A stretch of DNA of 15,863 nucleotides from Opitutales bacterium (lineage in GTDB: Bacteria; Verrucomicrobiota; Verrucomicrobiia; Opitutales; Opitutaceae): contig JAJFLS010000087.1 of assembly GCA_021772595.1 (NCBI GenBank), positions 1 to 15,863 on the forward strand, written 5' to 3'. Below the pieces are notes generated by a model, which worked only from the letters and a program-made list of their open reading frames with translations, was not told the DNA's origin and made no database searches. A program made the position numbers and the translations under genes. This document shows, piece after piece, positions 7,404 to 13,957 of the stretch (the first letter of the stretch is position 1; every line of letters starts with the position of its first letter).

Positions 7404-8741
7404 TTATCTCGCACTCAGGTCAGCGCAGACCAGTTGCTCATCGTTGCGGGCGAGAACGTGTTTATAGGCAAAAGCAGGATGGGCCCAGGTGACGCCACCT
7501 ATGCGGCTTGGCATCCCCGCTGCTGTGCGATGCATGAGCTTGCCTCGGCTATTTTGTTTGTAGCCCTCAGGGGAGAGTTCGGCGATGATGAGTTCTCCGT
7601 GCTCGTTGAAGATCCATATCGGCTGTCCGGCATCGCCTTGCGCAACCATATGAAGGGTTGCGAATCTATCCGGCTCGACTGCTTCCGTTGATTCCCACAT
7701 GAGTTTTCCGGTGAGCAACTCGAGACAACGCAATTCGCCTTTCTGGTGCGTGCCATAGATGTAACCATCCTTTATATAGGGAGTGGGGATCAGACTGTGT
7801 AGATTGTCCGATGATCTTACATCGTTCTTGTGCCAGACTTTGGAGATTTCAGGCTTATTTTCGTCGAGAAGGAGCAGGGCTGAACCTACGTGGGCGTTGG
7901 TAGTGAATAGGTATCGATTTCCTTGATACGTGGTAAGAATAGGAGTCGAAATGCCAATGGGCCACTTGCTGCCGGGCATGGCGAATGACCAGTATGCCTT
8001 GCCAGTGTCAGGATTGAGGCCAAATAGTTCATTTGCGGTATAGACAACCAGCACTCGCCGGTTGGCCTGATCAATCATAATAGGAGCTACATAACTGGCA
8101 TCGTCGTCGATGGCCCGCCAGCGCTCCTTGCCTGTGTGTTTGTCGAGCGCAATGACGCAGGCTTCGGGATTCCCGCCAATTTGCAGGAAAAGCAAATCGC
8201 CTTCGATTAACGGTGATGCCGCGATGCCCCATCGTGGCATTTCAATTTGATACTCGGTTGCCAGGTCACGTTTCCAGATAACCTTGCCCGTCTTTGCGTC
8301 CAAGCAGTGTAAGTGACCCATGCCGCCGAGACTGTAAGCGCGAGGTTTATCTTTCGTAGATTTATCGATCAGGACAGCTGCACGCGGCCCAGATTTGTAA
8401 CCTACCGTATACTCAGCTGAATACTGATGTGACCACAGATGTTTGCCTGTCTCGAAATCAAAGCAATGCACGCGCTCAATTTCTTCGGAATCATCGAGAC
8501 GATCGGTAACATAAACGCGGTCGTCTGCGACTGTGGGCTGGGAATAGCCAGCCGCTATGTCGACTGACCACTTGAGTTTGATCCAGCCTTCGTTGTCAGT
8601 TTCAAGCTCTGTGCATAGGCCGGATTCACGCCATACGCCGTCACGCTCCGGCCCTCGCCACTGGGGCCAGTCGTGTTCTGCCACAAGAGCAAAAGGTAAA
8701 GCCAGAGATATAATAATAGCTGGTTTTATAATAAACATCAT
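7404..8741 (-). CDS. Exported PQQ-like beta-propeller repeat protein
   Basis: The 445-residue protein has a signal peptide (FIIKPAIIISLALPFALVAE). The hallmark DWPQWRGPERDG (24-35) follows, marking the large PVC family annotated as PQQ-binding-like or BamB-like beta-propeller. Repeats with the Ala-x-Asp-x-x-Thr-Gly-Lys pattern are visible: CFDFETGKHLWSHQY, CLDAKTGKVIWKRD, ALDKHTGKERWRA, LNPDTGKAYWSF and CLELLTGKLMWES. These give at least five blades. No cytochrome motif (CxxCH) is present, so it is not a complete quinoprotein dehydrogenase, and cofactor binding is unproven. It may be a binding or scaffold protein in the periplasm. Of the adjacent ATG codons the first (8741) is used; GAGGGA four bases upstream is one of the few Shine-Dalgarno-like sequences in the window. 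It is convergent with the PhyH gene at 6415. Family certain, role unknown. Confidence 0.9.
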   Translation of the reverse strand: MMFIIKPAIIISLALPFALVAEHDWPQWRGPERDGVWRESGLCTELETDNEGWIKLKWSVDIAAGYSQPTVADDRVYVTDRLDDSEEIERVHCFDFETGKHLWSHQYSAEYTVGYKSGPRAAVLIDKSTKDKPRAYSLGGMGHLHCLDAKTGKVIWKRDLATEYQIEMPRWGIAASPLIEGDLLFLQIGGNPEACVIALDKHTGKERWRAIDDDASYVAPIMIDQANRRVLVVYTANELFGLNPDTGKAYWSFAMPGSKWPIGISTPILTTYQGNRYLFTTNAHVGSALLLLDENKPEISKVWHKNDVRSSDNLHSLIPTPYIKDGYIYGTHQKGELRCLELLTGKLMWESTEAVEPDRFATLHMVAQGDAGQPIWIFNEHGELIIAELSPEGYKQNSRGKLMHRTAAGMPSRIGGVTWAHPAFAYKHVLARNDEQLVCADLSAR

Positions 8742-8843
8742 ACGTCCCTCATTTTGAGATGATTTGGCTTTATTGAAAAGCTATCTTATAGAAAAACACC
8801 TTGGTTGAGTGTATGCAAACTAAACGGGCTGAGGTGGAAGGGG

Positions 8844-8937
8844 AAAAGGGGACGGTCCTAACCGCGCCTATTCAGTTTTTTAGTGGTAGGGCAATCGCGC
8901 GTGCCTTGCCACAGCCTTTTGGCGACGGCTGGTTCTT
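8844..8937. repeat. REP-like relic downstream of a PhyH gene
   Basis: AAAAGGGGACGGTCCTA at 8844-8860 is followed by a T-run (8875-8881) and then a hairpin whose 11-base arms lie at 8883-8893 and 8902-8912 around an eight-base loop. Two of its pairs are G-U only if the plus strand is the RNA. A GTAG (8886-8889) lies at the base of the inner stem GGCA/TGCC, as in REP elements. The GGGGACGGTCCT word is one I associate from memory with REP/RAYT-linked repeats of environmental genomes. No transposase is present, so this would be a degenerate copy. It is not a canonical terminator for the minus gene ending at 8987, because the bases after the stem on that strand are A-rich. Confidence 0.35.
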
Positions 8938-8986
8938 GCGATGCCGAGGAAATGAACATTGAGAGACTCAAATTTCTGAAGCGACT

Positions 8987-9751
8987 CTAAATCCTCCCTT
9001 TGGCGGCAAGCTGGGCATCGAGTGCGGCTTGGTAAGCTTTTTTCGCAGCGCTGTTTTCTTTGCAGCTTTCAGCGTAGAATATGGCGCCCATGGCTTGGCG
9101 GGATTTGTCTTTGGAGCTATTGCCATCCGCCCAGTGGGTGGTTAGAGAGTGATGGGCGATGAGGTCGCCGGCCTTGCAAGGGAAAGACACCGTGTTTTCC
9201 CGGTCGAAGTCGATTCCGAAGTCGAGTATGCTCTGGGAGAATCCGAGCACTCCACTCGCGCCGTGGGCACGCAGGCCGTATTTATTCGAGCCTTGCACGT
9301 AGTTGACGCAGCCTTGTTCTGGTTCCACGTCTTCCAGGGCAAACCACATGGTGATCGCGTGGTTGGGAGTGAGGTGGAAGAAGTAGCCGTCCTGGTGAGG
9401 GGGCGTCGCTTGTCCGCCGCCGGCATGCTTGTTGAAGTATTGCATGTTGATCGGTTTTGTTTTTTCGCCCAGGCAGATTTTGGACAGTGTGCTGAGTTTG
9501 CTTTGCTCGGCCATCATGGAGCCAAAGAAGTCATCGTGTTTCCATAGCTGTATCAATTGCTTCAGCGTTGAGGGATCTTTGGCGTCTTCGTAGTAAACTT
9601 CCGTTTTGGGCATCGTGGGTACGACGTCGCGAATGAAACGTTCTTTGTTCTCCTGGATTTCGGCAATCTCCTCGGCATTGAAGAATCCCGGAAGGGAAAC
9701 GTAGCCGTTGAGCTTGAATTCGTGGTTCAGGCGCTGACTGTGCTTGCTCAT
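8987..9751 (-). CDS. PhyH-type Fe(II)/2-oxoglutarate dioxygenase, second type
   Basis: A 254-residue cytoplasmic protein of the phytanoyl-CoA dioxygenase family, distinct from the one at 6415 and closer to the classic form. It starts with NHEFKLNGYVSLPGFF, has iron ligands H119 and D121 in PPHQDGYFF, the core strand MWFALEDVEPEQGCVNYVQGSNKYG (135-159), the distal ligand H206 in TTHWADGN, and R218 in SRQA for 2-oxoglutarate. All key residues are present, so an active hydroxylase is expected; the substrate is unknown. An in-frame TTG at 9772 would add seven residues inside a repeated leader sequence, so I use the ATG at 9751, which gives the usual family N-terminus. No Shine-Dalgarno is seen. 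It is divergent from the TonB receptor gene, with 275 bases between, and may share its regulation. Confidence 0.92.
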   Translation of the reverse strand: MSKHSQRLNHEFKLNGYVSLPGFFNAEEIAEIQENKERFIRDVVPTMPKTEVYYEDAKDPSTLKQLIQLWKHDDFFGSMMAEQSKLSTLSKICLGEKTKPINMQYFNKHAGGGQATPPHQDGYFFHLTPNHAITMWFALEDVEPEQGCVNYVQGSNKYGLRAHGASGVLGFSQSILDFGIDFDRENTVSFPCKAGDLIAHHSLTTHWADGNSSKDKSRQAMGAIFYAESCKENSAAKKAYQAALDAQLAAKGRI

Positions 9752-9753
9752 TT

Positions 9754-9794
9754 TTGTTGATAGAAAATTCAATGGTTCCGATTTGGTTTGGGAG
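9754..9794 (-). repeat. 41-base dispersed repeat, copy A, in the leader of the PhyH gene
   Basis: Read on the plus strand this begins TTGTTGATAGAAAATTCAAT and ends in a G-rich stretch. It matches 12859-12899 at 35 of 41 positions by direct alignment. On the minus strand it lies immediately upstream of the ATG at 9751 (CATTGAATTTTCTATCAAC, then five bases to the start), so it forms the 5' leader of that gene. A shorter relative, CATTGATTTCCCTATC, directly precedes the ATG at 13170. It may be a translation or regulatory leader element rather than a mobile repeat. Confidence 0.6.
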
Positions 9795-10026
9795 GGGCAG
9801 GTTGAGGGGTTGATTTCGCCGTATCAAGGTGTAAATCGCGTGGATTCTATGGGCGTCGGAGGGACTTATGGACTGCGAAATATTGTCCAATGGGGGGCTT
9901 TTTGGAGTTAAGGTAATAGAGTTTGACGGGACATTTGAGAAGGGTGTTCAGAAGAGAGCTGAAAGCGCCGTTCGATTCATCGTCGATGCTGTTCTTATGA
10001 GTCCCATGATTGCTTTTAGATCTCCA

Positions 10027-12444
10027 ATGAAACGCTACGGAACTATGGCGTTTTTGGCATTGGCGAATGCGTGTACTCTTTGGGGTCAGGATAGTGGCGA
10101 ACCGACGCGCAGCGATGCGATCGTGAGCGAAAAGGACGCGGTCGATTTGCTTGACGATTCGACCGTGAGCGAAGCGATTAGCCGCCGTCCGGATTTGTCG
10201 TTCTCGAACGTAACGATAGATGGAGAGGATTCGCGTCGTTCGTTGGACAGCATTTCAGCCGATTCGGTGAGTTCGGTGGAAGTCCTAAAAGCGGCGACGT
10301 CGGATCAAGATGCGGAGTCTCGGGGAGGGTCGATCCGTCTCAAAACCCGACCGGGATACGAGCAGGCGGCTATCTCGACCAAGATCAGCTTGGGGACGAG
10401 TTACGAGTCGCTAAGAGGAGACTTCGGACAGGAGGCGAGTCTATCGATCGGCGGACCTCTGAATAAAGGGAAGACTCTGGGTGGGCGCCTTTCGTTAGGA
10501 TTTGAAAAGTACAATGGCGGACAAGAATACACCATCAAGGACTGGTATCGCCGAAAGGTGGATGGGGAGTCCGCTTTGGCTCTCAAGGAGTTGAGAGTAT
10601 ACGATGTGTCCGAATGGAATACGACACTTGAGTCGAGCGCTTCATTGGACGTGAAAGTGAGCGATGCGCTTCGATTGTATTGGAGGGGAAGCTATCAGAC
10701 GTTTACGAATGAGGAGAACAAACCTCATTACGAGTATCGATTGAAAGAAGGGACCTACGATGCGATCGACGAGAGAGGGGCCCACGCGAACAATGTCGAG
10801 ATCGAGCAAGGTTTTCATGCGTTTGAGGCGGAAGAGAAACTCTTGGAATCCTCGATCGGGGGCGAATGGGAGCGGGGCGATTGGGAGGCGGATTTCATGC
10901 TGACCTATCAGGATGAGCGTTATGCGATGCTCGATCACCTGAACCTAGATTTCGTCCAATCGGGGGTCGATGTTCGCTACGATCTAGATAACCCGCTATT
11001 CCCGACGACCACCATCACAAACGGAAAAGAAGTAGACGATGCGGAAGCTTATCTTTTCGAAGATTTTTCGATACGGAATGGACGCAGCAACGAGACCGAT
11101 ACGATCGCCGCTTCGAACGTTCGATGGAACCATGCGTTTGGGAACGAACATTTGTCGATGCGATTCGGGCTCAAGAGCCGCGTTCGCGACGAGCAGACGA
11201 AAACCGATTCGTCTTACTACGAAGATTACCGCGGAGCGGAGCCATTTACGATGGCATCGGTTTTATCGAAGGATTCGAGCAGTGATGTTCTGATGGGCAA
11301 TTATCATTTCGATGTGAAAGTGGATAAGGCTCTCGTTAAGTCCTTCGTGGCCGATCGCTTCGATTCCTTCAGCTATGACGAGCGCCGTTCTCGGGAGCGT
11401 TCCGATGCAACCTCCCATCAAGTGGACGAGCAGGTCGATGCGATTTATGGGATGCTCGATTTCGAGTGGGGAAAATGGCGCACTCTATTTGGATTGCGTC
11501 AGGAAAACACCGCGATCTCTTTCGTCAGCGCAGAGGTAGTTCTCGGGATCGACGAATTCGACAAAGATGGGGACGGAGATCTGTCGGAAGTCGTGTATCT
11601 TCGGACCAATCCCACTACGGGCTCTACTCGCTACGGCAATGCTTTCCCGAATGGGCATATCGGGTACAAGTTGAATGATCGCACGAGTTTTATCGCCTCC
11701 TATACCGATACGATCAAGCGTCCTTTGTATGGCGCTGTCGTCCCTTATCGCCAGGTGAACCTAGAAGACCGGAGGGTCGAGGAAGGCAATCCGGATCTGA
11801 GGCCGACGCTCTATGGAAACCTCGACCTATCGATGGACGTTCGAATTGCCGAAGAGGGACTCGTTTCTCTGGAACTCTTCGACCGGACCTTGGACGATTA
11901 CATTTTCAATCGTGAATCGACCGTATCCGGTGGCCTATACGAAGGCTTCGAATTGCGGCGCCAGGAGAATAGTTCGAATGCCCATATCCAAGGAGCATCG
12001 CTAAGCTGGATTCAACCGATCGCGTTGCCGATCTTGCCCGAGGGATTGTCGTTCAACGCTAACTATCAGAGGCAGGAGACGGAACTTAATTATCCTGAAC
12101 GTCCGGGAGAAGTCTTGTCGCTCGCGCGGCAACCCGATAGCTCCATGAAGGTGTCGCTGCGCATGGAGCGAAAGAAATTGTTCGCTCAGCTTACCATGGA
12201 GCAGGAAGAGGAGAGTATCTATCGCGTGGGGAGCAAGCCAGAAGAGGATCGCTACTATGCTGCGAGCAGCCGACTCGATCTCGCTCTCAGCTACCAATTA
12301 CGGAAAAAAACGCGCTGGTACGTGGAGTGGAACAATATCACGAATGAACCGAACTTGGACTTGTATGAGGGAAGTCCGTCTCGCTCAAGCTACTACCGCT
12401 ATCGGCCTTGGACGGTAAATACGGGCATGAAGTTAGAGTTGTAG
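10027..12444 (+). CDS. TonB-dependent outer-membrane receptor with a shortened plug
   Basis: The 805-residue product is predicted to be an outer-membrane transporter for oligosaccharide driven by TonB. After a signal peptide (MKRYGTMAFLALANACTLWGQ) the plug runs from about 30 to 110: VSEAISRRPDLSF, then VTIDGEDSRRSLDSISAD, SVSSVEVLKAATSDQDAES and RGGSIRLKTRPG. These match the TonB_rcpt_bac (TIGR01782-like) pattern of DxIPxxxxxxxEVxKxxTxDxDxxxxGGxxxxxT. The segment that normally lies between the first two blocks, with the RG strand, is missing. The rest is a barrel of alternating aromatic strands with large charged loops. It ends YRYRPWTVNTGMKLEL, so the last residue is Leu, not the common Phe. 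A calcium-type loop DKDGDGDLSE starts at residue 512. The frame opens at 9868, but only the ATG at 10027 (or 9997) puts a signal peptide first; ATCTCCA precedes it. No SusD-like partner is present. Function good, ligand unknown. Confidence 0.88.
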   Translation: MKRYGTMAFLALANACTLWGQDSGEPTRSDAIVSEKDAVDLLDDSTVSEAISRRPDLSFSNVTIDGEDSRRSLDSISADSVSSVEVLKAATSDQDAESRGGSIRLKTRPGYEQAAISTKISLGTSYESLRGDFGQEASLSIGGPLNKGKTLGGRLSLGFEKYNGGQEYTIKDWYRRKVDGESALALKELRVYDVSEWNTTLESSASLDVKVSDALRLYWRGSYQTFTNEENKPHYEYRLKEGTYDAIDERGAHANNVEIEQGFHAFEAEEKLLESSIGGEWERGDWEADFMLTYQDERYAMLDHLNLDFVQSGVDVRYDLDNPLFPTTTITNGKEVDDAEAYLFEDFSIRNGRSNETDTIAASNVRWNHAFGNEHLSMRFGLKSRVRDEQTKTDSSYYEDYRGAEPFTMASVLSKDSSSDVLMGNYHFDVKVDKALVKSFVADRFDSFSYDERRSRERSDATSHQVDEQVDAIYGMLDFEWGKWRTLFGLRQENTAISFVSAEVVLGIDEFDKDGDGDLSEVVYLRTNPTTGSTRYGNAFPNGHIGYKLNDRTSFIASYTDTIKRPLYGAVVPYRQVNLEDRRVEEGNPDLRPTLYGNLDLSMDVRIAEEGLVSLELFDRTLDDYIFNRESTVSGGLYEGFELRRQENSSNAHIQGASLSWIQPIALPILPEGLSFNANYQRQETELNYPERPGEVLSLARQPDSSMKVSLRMERKKLFAQLTMEQEEESIYRVGSKPEEDRYYAASSRLDLALSYQLRKKTRWYVEWNNITNEPNLDLYEGSPSRSSYYRYRPWTVNTGMKLEL

Positions 12445-12445
12445 T

Positions 12446-12469
12446 CTGAGCGGTTCAACATTTGCTCAG
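12446..12469 (+). terminator. Weak stem-loop just after the TonB receptor gene
   Basis: CTGAGC (12446-12451) and GCTCAG (12464-12469) form a six-pair stem around a twelve-base loop, one base after the stop codon of the receptor. No T-run follows, so it is at best a weak terminator or an mRNA-end stabiliser. Confidence 0.3.
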
Positions 12470-12858
12470 GTAAAGTGTCTGCAGCAATAAGCTCCTTGGG
12501 CGATCTCGCTGGATTCGAAACCGTATTGGGACATTAAATGGCTACTGAGGAGCTATTCCTGTATGGCAGCGGATCATTCTTGAAAAACGGTGACCCGTAA
12601 AATCGGCGATTTTGCGTTCAATTATTTCGGCAGTAGTGGAAAGGCGTCTCACATGCCGTCAGTGGGCAGCGCTTTCTCTGATTGCTTTTAAAGTGGCTAA
12701 AGATGGGTACCACCTACTCCTGGCTTTCTCGATTGAGGAAATTGTGGAAGACGTGTATTCACGTACTGGATGCAACCTATTGGATTTGTACAATCACGAA
12801 TGCCGACTGAAACTGGAATTTAGCGTCAGTAACTTCCGATTTCCTCAAACGGCTTCGG

Positions 12859-12899
12859 TTGTTGATAGGAAATTCAATTGTTCCGACTTGATTGGGGGG
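12859..12899 (-). repeat. 41-base dispersed repeat, copy B, with a partial tandem unit
   Basis: This copy begins TTGTTGATAGGAAATTCAAT on the plus strand and differs from copy A (9754-9794) at six positions. The 12-base word GTTGATAGGAAA recurs at 12902-12913, just beyond the copy, so there is a partial third unit. On the minus strand no gene follows, unlike copy A. It may be the leader of a lost gene or one member of a repeat family. Confidence 0.6.
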
Positions 12900-12920
12900 T
12901 AGTTGATAGGAAAGAAGCAA

Positions 12921-12987
12921 CTGAAGGGTCATGGGAGCAGTTGTCAGTCGTGAGTTATCACGCGAACTGCTCCCATGTCATCTTCAG
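12921..12987. repeat. Large imperfect hairpin with a perfect 13-base stem
   Basis: CATGGGAGCAGTT (12930-12942) is exactly inverted as AACTGCTCCCATG (12965-12977). Outside it CTGAAG (12921-12926) pairs with CTTCAG (12982-12987) across a 3/4-base internal loop. Inside it CGTGA (12949-12953) pairs with TCACG (12958-12962) around GTTA. In all 24 pairs form a rod of 67 bases. No T-run follows. It could be a regulatory or non-coding RNA structure, a twin operator, or the end of a small decayed mobile element. Confidence 0.55.
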
Positions 12988-13058
12988 CCTCTTCGACAGA
13001 CCTAACAGCTGGTTTGCATGAGCTAAGCGTGAAAACATCGAATACCCAATCGTAGTAA

Positions 13059-13080
13059 GAGGGTTCATCCCTCGATTATT
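13059..13080 (+). terminator. Possible stem-loop terminator or attenuator
   Basis: GAGGG-TTCAT-CCCTC is a five-pair GC-rich stem (13059-13073) followed by GATTATT, a weak T-rich tail. It lies about 90 bases before the DUF1961 start codon. It could end a short transcript from the hairpin region upstream, or sit in the leader of the pectin operon. Stem and tail are both short, so this is tentative. Confidence 0.25.
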
Positions 13081-13169
13081 TCGAATCGCCATCATCTTTC
13101 CTTGCGTGAAGAGTGGGCCAACAACACGCTCCCGATCTCTGATCCATATTTCACATTGATTTCCCTATC

Positions 13170-13916
13170 ATGAAAACTGCTCTCAAGTATCGAGTTCACA
13201 TTCCCTTCCTGTTCGCCGCCCTCTTCATCCAATCAGTAATATTCGGGCAAACGCCTTCCGACTTCGGCGTTGAAACCGACAAATTGGTCTACCAATCTTC
13301 GATGGCTTCCGCTTCAAGCATCAAGGACTGGACCATGGAAGGACCGGGACGCTTGCGGTTTTCCGATGGTTGGATGAACATGGATTCCCCCGAAAAAGAA
13401 ATGCACCATGTATTGTGGTGTCCAGAAATGGCGCCTGAAAGTTTCGCCGCCCAATGGGAAATGCAAAATCGAAACCTAGAAGCAGGCCTGTGCATTGTGT
13501 TCTTTGCAGCAACCGGTCTGGACGGACAAGACGTAATGGATCCTTCCTTACCGGATCGAGATGGAACGTTTAGCCAATACAACGACCAAGCCCTGCAAAA
13601 CTACCACATATCCTACTACGCCCACAATCCTAAGCTGCCTGCTCGCGCAATGGCCCGCCTGAGAAAGAACCCCGGCAAGAACATCGTCTCCGAAGGCCCT
13701 CCGGGCATCGTAGTTTCCAGCGACAAGATCCATACGGTTACTTTGATTAAAGAGGGCTCGCGCATTCGCCTTTTTGTCGACCAAAACGCAATTATCGATT
13801 GGGTAGACGATGCCAAAGTCAATGGCGCCCCACTCGGTTCCGGAAAGATCGCCCTGCGCCAAATGCAATGGACCCATTTCCGTTACCGTAATTTCAAACT
13901 TTGGTCGATTCAGTAA
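13170..13916 (+). CDS. Secreted DUF1961 (YesU-like) family protein
   Basis: A 248-residue protein with a signal peptide (hydrophobic IPFLFAALFIQSVIFG, likely cut near FGQ-TPS). The mature part has the features of DUF1961: a Trp-rich jelly-roll start (DWTMEGPGRLRFSDGWMNMDSP), QWEMQN, then the strongest marks NYHISYYAHNP (144-154) and RLRKNPG (163-169), a strand IRLFVDQ, and a late WTHFRYRNFKLWS. The family folds like a concanavalin lectin/glucanase. Bacillus YesU, from the rhamnogalacturonan-utilisation cluster, is a member with no settled activity. The ATG follows CATTGATTTCCCTATC, which resembles the dispersed leader repeat, and there is no Shine-Dalgarno. It is first in an operon with two pectate lyases (41 bases to the next start), which agrees with a pectin role; binding or trimming oligomers is inference. 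Confidence 0.88.
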   Translation: MKTALKYRVHIPFLFAALFIQSVIFGQTPSDFGVETDKLVYQSSMASASSIKDWTMEGPGRLRFSDGWMNMDSPEKEMHHVLWCPEMAPESFAAQWEMQNRNLEAGLCIVFFAATGLDGQDVMDPSLPDRDGTFSQYNDQALQNYHISYYAHNPKLPARAMARLRKNPGKNIVSEGPPGIVVSSDKIHTVTLIKEGSRIRLFVDQNAIIDWVDDAKVNGAPLGSGKIALRQMQWTHFRYRNFKLWSIQ

Positions 13917-13957
13917 TTAGCAAAACAACGTTAACTCCTAAAAAACCACTATATCCC

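Larger units (their letters stand above)
12445..13169. other. 725-base stretch with repeats and hairpins, no confident gene
   Basis: Between the TonB receptor and the pectin operon nothing looks clearly coding. A frame open from 12594 to 12902 would give about 96 residues from a TTG at 12612 (RRLTCRQWAALSLIAF, VAKDGYHLLLAFSIEEIVED); it has no start signal, no family I know, and its end runs into the dispersed repeat, so I do not call it. Seen in the stretch are a short hairpin at 12446-12469, AAAATC-GGC-GATTTT at 12599-12613, the repeat at 12859, a large hairpin at 12921-12987 and a GC-rich hairpin at 13059-13073. The promoter of the DUF1961/pectate lyase operon must lie in the last part but I could not identify it. 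Confidence 0.5.

Noticed and set aside
9752..9772. Longer PhyH start at a TTG (9772)
   Set aside because: The extra codons are part of the dispersed leader repeat and the family N-terminus begins at the ATG at 9751.
9923..9951. TTGACG as a -35 promoter box for the TonB receptor
   Set aside because: No -10 hexamer lies at a suitable distance (GTTCAG at 17 bases).
9868..10026. N-terminal extension of the TonB receptor
   Set aside because: The extra residues are not a signal peptide and would block export; a clean signal peptide begins at 10027.
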